Notes: generated from the letters alone by a model not told the origin. DNA of 64,000 nucleotides from an uncultured Dorea sp. (GCA_910578865.1 CAJTRM010000015.1:13059-77058); one strand, 5' to 3'. Shown: positions 50,383 through 59,615, counted from the stretch's first letter. A program made the numbers and translations.

Positions 50383-51279
50383 ATGCAATATATTGAAGGT
50401 CTAAAAGAATACACAGACACCACAAGATCAGCAGTGACCTTCGGGAAGTTTGACGGGCTTCACAGAGGCCACCAGAAACTGGTGGAGAGAGTGAATGAAT
50501 TCAAAGAGCAGGAAAATGTAAGAAGTGTCCTCTGCACTTTTGATATGAGCAGAAGGCAGATCCTTATGACAGCACAGGAGAAGCGCATATATCTGTCGGG
50601 GAAGCTTGATTATCTGGTCAACTGTCCGTTTTCGGATGATTTCCGGCACTTAAGCGCCGGGGATTTTGTGGATAAAGTAATCAAAGGTGTCTTCCACGCA
50701 GACTATGTAGTGATAGGTACGGATTTTCAGTTTGGGTACGGCAAAGAAGGAGATGCCGGTTTTCTTAAGGAACACGAAGAGCAGTACGGGTATCAGACGG
50801 TTGTCGTGGATAAGGAACGTTATCATGGACGGGAGATCAGCAGTACCTATATCAAGGAAGTAGTACAGGAAGGGGACGTGGAGCTTGCATTTGTACTTTT
50901 AGGGTATCATTATGGAGTCACCGGAATTGTGGAGCATGGAAAAGCTCTGGGAAGAAATCTGGGCTTTCCTACATTTAATGTAGAATGGCCCCGGGAAAAG
51001 ATGATACCGCAACGGGGCGTGTATGTGAGCCGAAGCCTGGTGGACGGCGTCTGGTATGGAGGAATCTCCAACATAGGGGTGAAGCCTACCGTATCCGCAG
51101 AAGGCCGGGTATTGATTGAAAGTTATCTGTTCGGTTATGAGGGAGATGCCTATGGCAAGACGGTATACACAGAGCTGCTGAAGTTTTGCCGTCCGGAACA
51201 GAAATTCAGGAGTGTAGAAGAGATGAGGATATACATTAACCGGGATATTGCATACGGAAGAAGTTACTTTGAAGGATAA
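50383..51279 (+). CDS. ribF: Bifunctional riboflavin kinase / FAD synthetase
   Basis: From the ATG at 50383 the 298-residue protein has an N-terminal FAD synthetase domain (FGKFDGLHRGHQKLV, GTDFQFGYGK, STYIKE) and a C-terminal flavokinase domain (GKALGRNLGFPTFNV, GISNIGVKPT). It converts riboflavin to FMN and FAD. Gene order truB-ribF is conserved in Firmicutes. The ATG at 50383 follows AGAGGAATT, and the ATG at 50368 overlapping the truB stop lacks such a site. Confidence 0.95.
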   Translation: MQYIEGLKEYTDTTRSAVTFGKFDGLHRGHQKLVERVNEFKEQENVRSVLCTFDMSRRQILMTAQEKRIYLSGKLDYLVNCPFSDDFRHLSAGDFVDKVIKGVFHADYVVIGTDFQFGYGKEGDAGFLKEHEEQYGYQTVVVDKERYHGREISSTYIKEVVQEGDVELAFVLLGYHYGVTGIVEHGKALGRNLGFPTFNVEWPREKMIPQRGVYVSRSLVDGVWYGGISNIGVKPTVSAEGRVLIESYLFGYEGDAYGKTVYTELLKFCRPEQKFRSVEEMRIYINRDIAYGRSYFEG

Positions 51280-51298
51280 AAGTTAAAGGAGAATACAG

Positions 51299-52951
51299 AT
51301 GGATATCGTGACATTTTTCTCACTGCTTGGGGGACTCGGCTTGTTTTTGTTCGGAATGAAGGAGATGAGCGACGGGCTTGAGAAAGCGGCGGGAGCCAGA
51401 ATGAGAGGGATCTTGGAGTTTTTTACCAAAAACCGTTTTGTAGGAATGATGGTTGGCCTTATATTTACGGCGATCATACAGTCCTCCAATGCAACTACGG
51501 TTATGGTGGTGAGCTTTGTAAATTCAGGGCTGATGAATCTGATGCAGGCTACGGGGGTAATCCTCGGTGCGAATATCGGTACGACGATTACCGGACAGCT
51601 GATTGCGTTTAACCTGTCGGACGTGGCGCCGTTATTTGTGATCGTCGGCGTAGTTATGATGATGTTCTGTAAGAAGGCAAAGATAAAAAGGTTCGGAGAA
51701 GTCGTACTGGGATTTGGGATTCTGTTCATGGGTCTGAGCACAATGGGAGGAGCGCTTACCTCCATCAAGGATTCTCCGCACATTGTTGACTTTTTGAAGT
51801 CCCTGGAAAATCCGCTGGCAGCAATGGTAGTCGGTTTTTCAATTACGGCTGTCCTTCAGAGCTCCTCGGCGACGGTCGGTATTGTTATCCTGATGGCATC
51901 CAAGGGGCTCCTGGAATTTACGATATGTCCGTTTTTGATCCTGGGGTGTAACATCGGAGCATGTGTATCTGCGCTGGTTGCAAGTCTTGGAGGGAACAAA
52001 GATGCAAAACGTGCGGCGCTGATCCATTTTCTGTTTAATGCGATAGGGTCGGCCATAGCATTTGTGATCCTGATGGTGGCATTAGGTCCGGTTACAGGCG
52101 GCATCTTACAGATATCCGGGGGGAATCCGGCGCGTGCGGTTGCCAATGCACATACTCTGATCAAGGTTTTTGAAGTCGTTCTCCTGTTCCCGTTTATGGG
52201 ATGGATCGTGAAAGCAACCTATAAGCTTGTTCCTGGAAAGGATGTGGATCAGGAGGATGAGTATCAGCTTCTCCATATCGGGGGTAAATCTATTATCTCA
52301 CCAACCACGGCGGTCCATGACGGAATTAAAGAGATCGAGCATATGGGGAATATGGCGATCACCAACCTTCAGAAGGGAATGAAAGCTCTGTGCGAGCTGG
52401 ATGAGGACGCGTTAAATGAGGTGTACAAGCGGGAAAAATATATTAATTTCCTGAATCGCAGGATTACGGATTATCTGGTGAAAGCGAACGAAACCGAACT
52501 CCCTCTGGCCGATGCAAGCCTGATCGCGGGCCTTTTCCATGTAGTGAATGATATCGAGCGTGTGGGAGACCACGCAGAGAACTTTGCAGATTCGGCCAAC
52601 CGAAGGATAAAAGAAGGGATTGAGTTCAGCGACAAGGCCAAGAGACAGTTAAGCGACCTGATGGAAAAGGTAGTTGTTATTTTGAAATATTCCCTGGATA
52701 TGTTTACATATGGTAATCCAAAGCATATGAAAGAGATCTTGAGGCTGGAAGATGAGATTGATGCCATTGAGAAAAAGCTGCAGCGTTCTCATGTGAAACG
52801 CCTGACAAAAAATAAGTGCACGCCGGAAGCGGGCATGATATTTTCTGATACCATATCCGGCCTTGAACGTGTGGCCGACCATGCTACCAATATTGCGTTT
52901 GCTATTGTGGAGCCTGTCCCGGATATAGATGACGATGATGACGAAATATAA
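51299..52951 (+). CDS. Na+/phosphate cotransporter with PhoU domain
   Basis: The 550-residue protein has two NptA-type membrane repeats with the signatures QSSNATTVMVV and QSSSATVGIVI, and a cytoplasmic PhoU-like C-terminal domain (about 350-545) with ERVGDHAENFAD and ERVADHATNIA metal-binding motifs. It imports phosphate using sodium. It is 19 bp after ribF and may be co-transcribed. It ends in an aspartate-rich DDDDDE tail. Confidence 0.93.
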   Translation: MDIVTFFSLLGGLGLFLFGMKEMSDGLEKAAGARMRGILEFFTKNRFVGMMVGLIFTAIIQSSNATTVMVVSFVNSGLMNLMQATGVILGANIGTTITGQLIAFNLSDVAPLFVIVGVVMMMFCKKAKIKRFGEVVLGFGILFMGLSTMGGALTSIKDSPHIVDFLKSLENPLAAMVVGFSITAVLQSSSATVGIVILMASKGLLEFTICPFLILGCNIGACVSALVASLGGNKDAKRAALIHFLFNAIGSAIAFVILMVALGPVTGGILQISGGNPARAVANAHTLIKVFEVVLLFPFMGWIVKATYKLVPGKDVDQEDEYQLLHIGGKSIISPTTAVHDGIKEIEHMGNMAITNLQKGMKALCELDEDALNEVYKREKYINFLNRRITDYLVKANETELPLADASLIAGLFHVVNDIERVGDHAENFADSANRRIKEGIEFSDKAKRQLSDLMEKVVVILKYSLDMFTYGNPKHMKEILRLEDEIDAIEKKLQRSHVKRLTKNKCTPEAGMIFSDTISGLERVADHATNIAFAIVEPVPDIDDDDDEI

Positions 52952-52961
52952 GAAATACCGC

Positions 52962-52990
52962 TTTACTTTGACCGAAGGATATGCTATACT
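52962..52990 (+). promoter_or_regulatory. Promoter of rpsO
   Basis: TATACT (52985-52990) with TTTACT (52962-52967) 17 bp upstream, just after the cotransporter stop. Confidence 0.55.
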
Positions 52991-53000
52991 TTCCAAGGTG

Positions 53001-53060
53001 ACAGCCGGCATTCGGTAACCGGACTATACTCCGACCGTTACTTAATGCCAGGCGGTGTAT
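53001..53060 (+). promoter_or_regulatory. rpsO leader structure (probable S15 autoregulatory element)
   Basis: A nested hairpin forms from GGCATT-c-GGTAAC-CGG and CCG-acc-GTTAC-tt-AATGCC (53007-53049). Leaders of rpsO in many bacteria bind S15 and repress translation. The position and fold fit that role, which is inferred. Confidence 0.6.
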
Positions 53061-53087
53061 GACAGTGAAAATAAGGAGGAAACGACA

Positions 53088-53354
53088 ATGATTTCAAAAG
53101 AGCAGAAAGAACAGATTATTAAGGACTACGGAAGGTCAGAAGGAGATACCGGTTCTCCGGAGGTTCAGATTGCGATTCTGACAGCAAGGATCAATGACCT
53201 GACAGAGCATTTTAAGGCAAACCCGAAGGATCACCATTCAAGGAGAGGTCTTCTTAAGATGGTCGGACAGAGACGCGGGCTTCTGGCATATCTGAAGAAA
53301 GTAGATATTGAGAGATACCGTAAGCTGATTGAGAGACTCGGCCTTAGAAAATAA
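53088..53354 (+). CDS. rpsO: Ribosomal protein S15
   Basis: The 88-residue protein of the 30S platform has DYGRSEGDTGSPEVQIAILT, HHSRRGLLKMVGQRRGLL and the ending IERLGLRK. The ATG at 53088 follows AAGGAGG; the upstream in-frame ATG at 53055 lies in the leader. rpsO-pnp is the standard gene order. Confidence 0.97.
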   Translation: MISKEQKEQIIKDYGRSEGDTGSPEVQIAILTARINDLTEHFKANPKDHHSRRGLLKMVGQRRGLLAYLKKVDIERYRKLIERLGLRK

Positions 53355-53375
53355 TTTTAAATAAGAAGATGGATA

Positions 53376-53404
53376 CCCCGGCTGGAAACGGCCGGGGGTT
53401 TTGC
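53376..53404 (+). terminator. Terminator after rpsO
   Basis: CCCCGGC (53376-53382) pairs with GCCGGGG (53391-53397), followed by GTTTT. Confidence 0.75.
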
Positions 53405-53458
53405 TTACACCGGAGTGGCAGCGTGAAAATAGTAGTAGCACATTTCTGTGTTATATGC

Positions 53459-53464
53459 TATAAT
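53459..53464 (+). promoter_or_regulatory. Extended -10 promoter of pnp
   Basis: TATAAT (53459-53464) is preceded by TGC, giving an extended -10. The -35 region is weak. It lies about 125 bp before the pnp start. Confidence 0.55.
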
Positions 53465-53480
53465 ATTTAAGATTGTGGAC

Positions 53481-53559
53481 AGGGAAGCTACACCCGAGAC
53501 CACTGAAAAGCATATTTGCCTTTCAAAATGTGTTTTTCAGTAGTTTCGGTGTTCCCTTT
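53481..53559 (+). promoter_or_regulatory. Long pnp leader hairpin
   Basis: The arm at 53481-53509 (AGGGAA...CACCCGA...CACTGAAAA) pairs with 53533-53559 (TTTTCAGT...TTCGGTG...TTCCCT) with only small bulges, giving a stem of about 25 bp. In other bacteria the pnp leader duplex is cut by RNase III and then used for PNPase autorepression. Confidence 0.6.
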
Positions 53560-53590
53560 CCCCAAAATATTTGAAGCAGAGGAGAACACT

Positions 53591-55678
53591 ATGTACAAAA
53601 AATTTGAAATGGAGCTGGCCGGAAGGACACTGTGCGTTGATGTGGACAGAGTTGCAAAGCAGGCAAACGGCGCAGTTCTTATGCACTACGGAGACACGAC
53701 CGTGCTTTGTACGGCAACCGCATCAGAGAAACCAAGGGAAGGAATCGACTTTTTCCCGTTAAGTGTTGAATACAATGAGAGACTGTATTCTGTCGGGAAG
53801 ATTCCGGGAGGATTTAACAAAAGAGAAGGAAAAGCATCTGAAAATGCCATCCTTACCTGCCGTGTCATTGACCGACCTATGAGGCCTTTGTTCCCGAAGG
53901 ATTACCGCAATGATGTAACCTTGGAGAATCTGGTATTGTCTGTGGACCAGGACTGCTCTCCGGAGCTTACCGCTATGCTCGGAGCGGCAATCGCCACAAG
54001 CATTTCCGATATCCCGTTTGACGGCCCGATCTCTACGACCCAGGTAGGCCTGGTTGACGGAGCGTTTGTGTTCAACCCGACGGCTGAGCAGAAGGAAGCT
54101 TCTGAGATGGCGCTTACAGTTGCCTCCACCAGGGAAAAGGTCATTATGATCGAAGCAGGCGCCAATGAGGTGCCGGAGCAGCAGATGATCGAGGCGATCT
54201 TTGCGGCTCATGAGATGAATCAGAAGGTGATTGCGTTCATTGACACGATCGTTGCAGAGTGCGGCAAGGAGAAGCACACATACGAGAGTTGTGCAGTGCC
54301 GCAGGAATTGTTTGAGGCAATCAAAGAGATCGTTCCTCAGGAGGCAATGGAAGAGGCTGTATTTACAGATGAGAAGCAGGTGAGGGAAGAAAATATCCGC
54401 CGGATCACTGAGAAGCTGGAAGAGGCATTTGCAGAAAAGGAAGAGTGGCTTGCGGTGCTTGGAGAAGCAGTTTATCAGTATCAGAAGAAGACTGTCCGCA
54501 AGATGATCTTAAAGGATCATAAGCGTCCGGACGGAAGGGCGATCGACCAGATCAGGGCTCTGTCCGCAGAGATTGACCTGATTCCGAGAGTCCATGGCTC
54601 AGCCATGTTCACCCGCGGACAGACACAGATCTGTACCATTACGACGCTGGCGCCTCTTGCAGAAGCGCAGAGGCTTGACGGATTAGATGAAGCAGAGACT
54701 TCCAAGAGATATATGCACCATTATAATTTCCCGTCTTACTCTGTCGGCGAGACAAGGCCGTCCAGAGGACCGGGACGCCGGGAGATCGGCCACGGCGCGC
54801 TGGCAGAGCGTGCACTGATTCCGGTGCTTCCGGATGAGAGTGAGTTCCCGTATGCCATCCGTACAGTGTCTGAGACATTTGAGTCCAACGGCTCCACCTC
54901 CCAGGCGAGTATCTGTGCTTCCTCCATGTCATTGATGACGGCAGGTGTGCCGATCAAGGCTGCGGTTGCAGGAATTTCAGCAGGTCTGGTAACCGGCGAA
55001 ACAGATGATGACTATCTGGTGCTTACGGATATCCAGGGACTTGAGGATTTCTTCGGAGATATGGACTTTAAGGTTGCAGGTACCCACAAAGGTATCACGG
55101 CAATCCAGATGGATATTAAGATTCACGGACTGACGAGAGCCATCATTGAGGAGGCCATTGCAGCGACAAAGAAAGCAAGGACTTACATCTTGGATGAGGT
55201 GATGGGCAAAGCGATCGCACAGCCAAGGCCAGAGGTGGGTGAGTACGCTCCGAAGATTATCCAGATGCAGATCGATCCTCAGAAGATCGGCGACGTGGTC
55301 GGACAGAGAGGAAAGACCATCAATGCTATTATTGAACAGACCGGGGTTAAGATCGATATTACGGATGACGGAAGCGTATCCATCTGTGGTACAGATGCCG
55401 CAGGAATGGATGAGGCAAAGAAGCTCATCTACATTATCGTGACAGACTTTGAAGCCGGACAGGTTCTGGAAGGAACGGTAGTCAGCATCAAAGAATTCGG
55501 TGCATTTGTAGAGTTTGCACCGGGCAAAGAAGGAATGGTGCACATTTCCAAGATTTCCAGGGAGAGGGTGAACCGCGTAGAGGATGTACTGACACTGGGC
55601 GACAAGGTGAAGGTTGTCTGTCTTGGAAAGGATAAGATGGGAAGATTCTCATTCTCTATGAAAGACGTAGCAGAATAA
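53591..55678 (+). CDS. pnp: Polyribonucleotide nucleotidyltransferase
   Basis: The 695-residue PNPase carries two RNase PH domains, a helical linker, a KH domain (VGQRGKTINAIIEQTGVKIDI) and a C-terminal S1 domain (GTVVSIKEFGAFVEFAPGKEGMVHISKIS). It degrades RNA 3' to 5' using phosphate. The ATG at 53591 has GAGGAG upstream and gives the standard N-terminus; the longer frame starts in the leader hairpin. Confidence 0.97.
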   Translation: MYKKFEMELAGRTLCVDVDRVAKQANGAVLMHYGDTTVLCTATASEKPREGIDFFPLSVEYNERLYSVGKIPGGFNKREGKASENAILTCRVIDRPMRPLFPKDYRNDVTLENLVLSVDQDCSPELTAMLGAAIATSISDIPFDGPISTTQVGLVDGAFVFNPTAEQKEASEMALTVASTREKVIMIEAGANEVPEQQMIEAIFAAHEMNQKVIAFIDTIVAECGKEKHTYESCAVPQELFEAIKEIVPQEAMEEAVFTDEKQVREENIRRITEKLEEAFAEKEEWLAVLGEAVYQYQKKTVRKMILKDHKRPDGRAIDQIRALSAEIDLIPRVHGSAMFTRGQTQICTITTLAPLAEAQRLDGLDEAETSKRYMHHYNFPSYSVGETRPSRGPGRREIGHGALAERALIPVLPDESEFPYAIRTVSETFESNGSTSQASICASSMSLMTAGVPIKAAVAGISAGLVTGETDDDYLVLTDIQGLEDFFGDMDFKVAGTHKGITAIQMDIKIHGLTRAIIEEAIAATKKARTYILDEVMGKAIAQPRPEVGEYAPKIIQMQIDPQKIGDVVGQRGKTINAIIEQTGVKIDITDDGSVSICGTDAAGMDEAKKLIYIIVTDFEAGQVLEGTVVSIKEFGAFVEFAPGKEGMVHISKISRERVNRVEDVLTLGDKVKVVCLGKDKMGRFSFSMKDVAE

Positions 55679-55750
55679 AAAACAGATATGAAATAAACGG
55701 GGCCCGCAGCTTTAGGCGGATACCCATAAGGAAGTAAATAGAATTTCCGG

Positions 55751-55786
55751 AAAAACCGGCGTGGCGGAGGTCACACCGGTTTTTCT
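55751..55786. terminator. Bidirectional terminator between pnp and the serine recombinase
   Basis: AAAAACCGG (55751-55759) pairs with ACCGGTTTTT (55775-55784), with further TG/CA pairing inside. It overlaps the last codons of the recombinase on the minus strand and would stop pnp transcripts on the plus strand. Confidence 0.65.
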
Positions 55787-57405
55787 GTCAGTAGTTCCGG
55801 TTTGGCAAGTGGAATCCGGATTTTCCCCACATAGGTAAAATAGACTTCAATCGTGACATGTTTCTTCCCGCCGATTTTCTCCGGGCTGTGGATCACGATT
55901 TTTTCAATCAGCTCATTTACCGTAGCTGCGTCCAGCTCCTGCAAATCAGAATACCGGTCAGCAAGCTGGAGGAAACGCCCCACATCGGCAATTTGTCCGG
56001 CTTCATTTTCAATTTCCCGTTCCAGTGAAACAGCAAGCCGCTGAATCTCCGCCTGCTCCGTCTCATACTGTGCCGAGAGCTTTTGAAAGCGGAGGTCGCT
56101 TAATTTCCCAAGCACGGAATCTTCATAAAGCCTTTGGATGATCTTGTCCAAATCCTCCATACGCTTCTGCGCCCCGGAGAAAGCTTTCCGCTTCTGCGTC
56201 AGCTCCGCTTTCCGGCTGGCCTCGTCCTGCGCCAGCATTTCCTGTGTGAAATCATCCCGGAACAGACGCACATAGGTCAGTGTTCCCTGAATACATTCCA
56301 ACACCCGCCTATAAAGCGTAACCTCCCGGATATAGTGGATTTGGCAGGAACCTGTATTGCTCTTGTAGTTGGAGCAGACGAAATGGTCCTGAGACTCATC
56401 CTTGTAAGTATTACAGGTACAGTAATAGAGTTTTGCTCCGCAATCGGCACAATAGACAAGACCGGAGAAAATGCTGGTTTTCCCTGTCTTTGTCGGCCTG
56501 CGTTTGTTGGCTCTTAACGTCTGTACCCGTTCCCATTGTCCCCGCTCAATGATCGCCGGCTGCGTATCTTCAAATACCCTCCGGTTTTCTTTCGGGTTTT
56601 CCATCCGCTTCTTGAATTTGAGGGATTTGGTATAGGTCTTGAAGTTGACGGTACAGCCGGTATATTCCGGCCGCTCCAGTATTCCAGCGACAGACTTCGC
56701 ACACCACTGGTACAGGTTATCCGGCATGGACCATCCTTTCTGTCTGGCGTTATACGCAGTAACCGTCAGTACCCTGTCAGCGGTCAGGACTTTTGCAATC
56801 TGCATGGGGCCTTTGCCCGCAATGCACAGGTCAAAGATACGCCGCACTACCTTTGCGGATTCCTCGTCTACAATCCATTTCTTTTTATTCTGTGGGTCTT
56901 TCACATATCCGTAGGGCGGATTGCTGGCGATGTGTTCCCCGGCTTCTCCGCGCATTTTTACGACAGCCCGGATTTTTTTGCTTGTGTCTTTGGCGTAATA
57001 ATCGTTAAATACATTTTTGAACACGGCGAAGTCGTTTTCGCCCTTTGCACTGTCCACATCATCGTTGATGGCGATAAACCTGACATCGTAGGCGGGGAAG
57101 ATGAAATCCTGCAGCCGCCCCATATAGGAATACTCCCGGCCCAGACGGGACAGGTCTTTGACAATCAGGGTGGAAACCGAATAGTCCTCCACATATTTCA
57201 TCATTTCCTGAAAGCCGGGTCTTTGGAAATTTGTTCCTGAGAATCCGTCATCCACGAAAAACATGGGATTGCGGAATCCGTGTTCCGCCGCATATTTGGA
57301 TAATAACGCCTTTTGGTTGGTGATGGAATTGCTCTCCCCATCGAGAGCGTCGTCCTGGCTTAGACGGCAATATAACGCTGTGAGCTTATCTGGCTGCTGG
57401 TTCAT
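55771..57405 (-). CDS. Large serine recombinase (TndX/Tn4451-like)
   Basis: This 544-residue recombinase has a resolvase-type catalytic domain with nucleophile S16 (LYCRLSQDD) and the conserved LSRLGREY. It also has a recombinase domain, a zinc ribbon (CADCGAKLYYC...CSNYKSNTGSC) and a coiled-coil-containing C-terminus. Such enzymes excise and insert integrative elements and lie at the element end, here just past pnp. The ATG at 57405 has AAAGGAG upstream. It appears intact. Confidence 0.94.
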   Translation of the reverse strand: MNQQPDKLTALYCRLSQDDALDGESNSITNQKALLSKYAAEHGFRNPMFFVDDGFSGTNFQRPGFQEMMKYVEDYSVSTLIVKDLSRLGREYSYMGRLQDFIFPAYDVRFIAINDDVDSAKGENDFAVFKNVFNDYYAKDTSKKIRAVVKMRGEAGEHIASNPPYGYVKDPQNKKKWIVDEESAKVVRRIFDLCIAGKGPMQIAKVLTADRVLTVTAYNARQKGWSMPDNLYQWCAKSVAGILERPEYTGCTVNFKTYTKSLKFKKRMENPKENRRVFEDTQPAIIERGQWERVQTLRANKRRPTKTGKTSIFSGLVYCADCGAKLYYCTCNTYKDESQDHFVCSNYKSNTGSCQIHYIREVTLYRRVLECIQGTLTYVRLFRDDFTQEMLAQDEASRKAELTQKRKAFSGAQKRMEDLDKIIQRLYEDSVLGKLSDLRFQKLSAQYETEQAEIQRLAVSLEREIENEAGQIADVGRFLQLADRYSDLQELDAATVNELIEKIVIHSPEKIGGKKHVTIEVYFTYVGKIRIPLAKPELLTEKPV

Positions 57406-57495
57406 AGTAGCTCCTTTCCTCCCGTATATCGGGATAACAGCCAGGTAAACGGTTGCCTATATTATAACGCGTCATTCCTCTTTTTTCAGCAGCTT

Positions 57496-57741
57496 TCATT
57501 CGGTTTCCTCCAAATTTCCCGCCATGATACGGCGCAGCTTGTCCAGTACGCTTTCCGCCCCTCCCTCCGCATAATGGGGAATGGTGTGGTAGACAGTATT
57601 CCCCTCAACGGCAATCATTTCTTCTGTGCTGAAATCAAACTCGAAAACGCCGTCTTTGAAATGCTCTGCCACACGCTCGGCAATTTCCGGTTTCAGATTT
57701 TTTGGAAGTTTGCTTAAATCCACAGGCTTACGCAATCCCAT
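57496..57741 (-). CDS. Transposon-encoded TnpW-like protein
   Basis: This protein of about 81 residues contains FSTEEMIAVEGNTVYHTIPHYAEGGAES, as in the small TnpW-type proteins found before the serine recombinase of Tn1549/Tn4451-like elements. Its function is unknown. The 3' end of the upstream repA-like gene overlaps its start. Confidence 0.75.
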   Translation of the reverse strand: MGLRKPVDLSKLPKNLKPEIAERVAEHFKDGVFEFDFSTEEMIAVEGNTVYHTIPHYAEGGAESVLDKLRRIMAGNLEETE

Positions 57742-58093
57742 CACGCTCCTTCCCTGCAGGCAAAATATTCAGCGTAATGACCGCCGGACGGCCAAGCCCC
57801 TGCTTTCTGCGGAGAATAAGGCCACGGCGTTCTAATTCCTGAAACGCCCTGGTCGCCACCTGCCTGCTCCTATGCAGTTTCCCTTTTGCTTCTTCCAGCG
57901 TAAAGTAGAGACGAATCCGCCCGTCCGGCTCTATGTATCCGTTTTCTCTGGAAATACCCGCCCGGTCTAAGAGCAGGGCATACAGTACCTTTGCATCGTT
58001 GGATAAGTCCATCGGCACCAGAAAGCGGGGAAACGGCAGATAGGGCGGTACGCCGCTGTCCTCTTTGTAAGGCGTCAAAAAATCATTCTGCAT
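57728..58093 (-). CDS. RepA-like replication initiator N-terminal domain protein
   Basis: The 121-residue protein resembles the RepA_N winged-helix domain of Tn1549-type elements: FLVPMDLSNDAKVLYALLLDRAGIS, GRIRLYFTLEEAKGKL and LERRGLILRRKQGLGRPAVI. Its ribosome site AGGAG and ATG are intact despite the neighbouring IS110 insertion. The C-terminal part of full RepA proteins is absent, so it may serve as a regulator or be truncated. Confidence 0.75.
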   Translation of the reverse strand: MQNDFLTPYKEDSGVPPYLPFPRFLVPMDLSNDAKVLYALLLDRAGISRENGYIEPDGRIRLYFTLEEAKGKLHRSRQVATRAFQELERRGLILRRKQGLGRPAVITLNILPAGKERDGIA

Positions 58094-58119
58094 TATGTAC
58101 TCCTGTTACAATAAATTTG

Positions 58120-58335
58120 CCCCATAAATGTGGCAGCCAGCCACAGGCGAGGGACATCTCATGCCAAAGCTGTTAGAATGGAGGGGCAATGGTCTGACTT
58201 TCAACTCCAAGAGCGAAGCGCTCGTTGGAAAGTCCGTCAGCCATCCCCCCATTCGCAGCGTTCGATTTGTGCAGGTAGAGCAACCGCTCGCGTCAGCAAA
58301 CAGATGGAATCGGTGATGAGAAAAGGATGGGTTAC
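58120..58335 (+). ncRNA. Candidate IS110 bridge-RNA locus
   Basis: The 274-bp non-coding stretch before the IS110 transposase is highly structured. TGTGGC/GCCACA forms a small hairpin at about 58132-58148. A long stem brings 58174-58198 together with 58239-58257 (GAATGG..GGGG..ATGG.CTGAC pairing with its complement). Inside it GACTTTC/GAAAGTC, CCAA/TTGG and GAGCG/CGCTC form a terminal hairpin. IS110 elements are known to encode a bridge RNA upstream of the recombinase. The assignment here is by position and fold only, and its ends are approximate. Confidence 0.55.
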
Positions 58336-58367
58336 CGTTGTAATCAAGGTATCAGGAGGATTCCAAA

Positions 58368-59594
58368 ATGTATGCTGTGGGAGTGGATGTTTCTAACGGG
58401 TGGAGCACCGTAGCGGTACTCCGGTCGAAAACGGATATTGTGATCCGTCCGTTCAATGTGACACACAATAGCCAGGGGTTTGCCAATCTTTTAGAGAAAT
58501 TGGGCGCCCTGGATGGTGAAGTCAGGGTAGTTATGGAGCACACTGGCAATTATTATGAGTCTATCGCCAATGTGCTGCACGAAAACGGCCTGTGGGTCTC
58601 AGCGGTCAATCCCCTGCTGATCAGGAACTATGGCGACAATTCTCTGCGCAGCGTCAAAACCGACAAGGCGGACGCCAAGAAAATTGCCAGATACACCCTT
58701 GACAATTGGGAGGAACTGCGGCAATATACACCTATGGATACCATACGTTACCAACTCAAAACCCTTAACCGCCAGTTCCATCTGGCCAGCAAGAACCGCA
58801 CCGCCTGCTCCAATAACCTGATCGCCCTGATGGAGCAGTCCTATCCCGGTGTACGCTCTCTGTTCAGCAGCCCTGTGCGTCCAGACGGCAGCCAGAAATG
58901 GGTGGATTTTGCTAATGCTTTCTGGCACGCGGACTGCGTTGCAAAGCTCAGCCTAAACGCTTTTACCGTGAAATACCAGAAGTGGTGCAAGCGCCATGGC
59001 TACAATTTCAGTACGGCAAAAGCCGCTGAGATTCACGAGAATGCCCGGACGTTGTTTCCTCTGGTTCCAAAGTCGGATACCACGAAGCTGCTGGTGAGAG
59101 AGGCTATAACTCAGCTCAACACTATCTCTCATACTGCCGAAGTATTCCGTGCTGAAATGAACCGGTTGGCATCCCAGCTCCCTGAGTATGAGGCCGTCAT
59201 GGCCATGACCGGCGTCGGCCTTTCTGCCGGCCCCCAGCTCATGGCGGAGATCGGCGATGTGCGCCGCTTTGCACAAAAGAGTTCTCTGGTAGCTTTTGCA
59301 GGCATCGACCCGGGCAGGAACGATTCAGGCTCCAAAGAGTCCAATAAGGGCAGAATCGGCAAACGCGGTTCTCCTCACCTGCGCAAGACTTTGTTTGTCA
59401 TCATGTCCATTCTGCTTCAACTGAAACCCGTTGACGATCCTGTGTACCAATTCCTGGACAAGAAGCGTTCTGAGGGCAAACCGTTCTACGTCTACATGAC
59501 CGCCGGAGGCACCAAGTTCCTGCGTATTTACTATGGCAGGGTCAGGGATTCTCTTAAAGAGAAATGTCTTTGGGACGAGCCTTTGACGGACTGA
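58368..59594 (+). CDS. IS110-family transposase (DEDD recombinase)
   Basis: The 408-residue protein has the N-terminal DEDD RuvC-like domain (D7 in GVDVSNG, E in MEHTGNYY, and KTDKADAKKIAR). It also has the C-terminal transposase_20 domain with GVGLSAGPQLMAEIGDVRRF and the serine-containing AGIDPGRNDSGSKE. It appears intact. It is inserted between the repA-like and Cys-rich VLP genes of the decayed integrative element. Confidence 0.95.
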   Translation: MYAVGVDVSNGWSTVAVLRSKTDIVIRPFNVTHNSQGFANLLEKLGALDGEVRVVMEHTGNYYESIANVLHENGLWVSAVNPLLIRNYGDNSLRSVKTDKADAKKIARYTLDNWEELRQYTPMDTIRYQLKTLNRQFHLASKNRTACSNNLIALMEQSYPGVRSLFSSPVRPDGSQKWVDFANAFWHADCVAKLSLNAFTVKYQKWCKRHGYNFSTAKAAEIHENARTLFPLVPKSDTTKLLVREAITQLNTISHTAEVFRAEMNRLASQLPEYEAVMAMTGVGLSAGPQLMAEIGDVRRFAQKSSLVAFAGIDPGRNDSGSKESNKGRIGKRGSPHLRKTLFVIMSILLQLKPVDDPVYQFLDKKRSEGKPFYVYMTAGGTKFLRIYYGRVRDSLKEKCLWDEPLTD

Positions 59595-59615
59595 CAGAAA
59601 CAATCTTTTCTTCCT

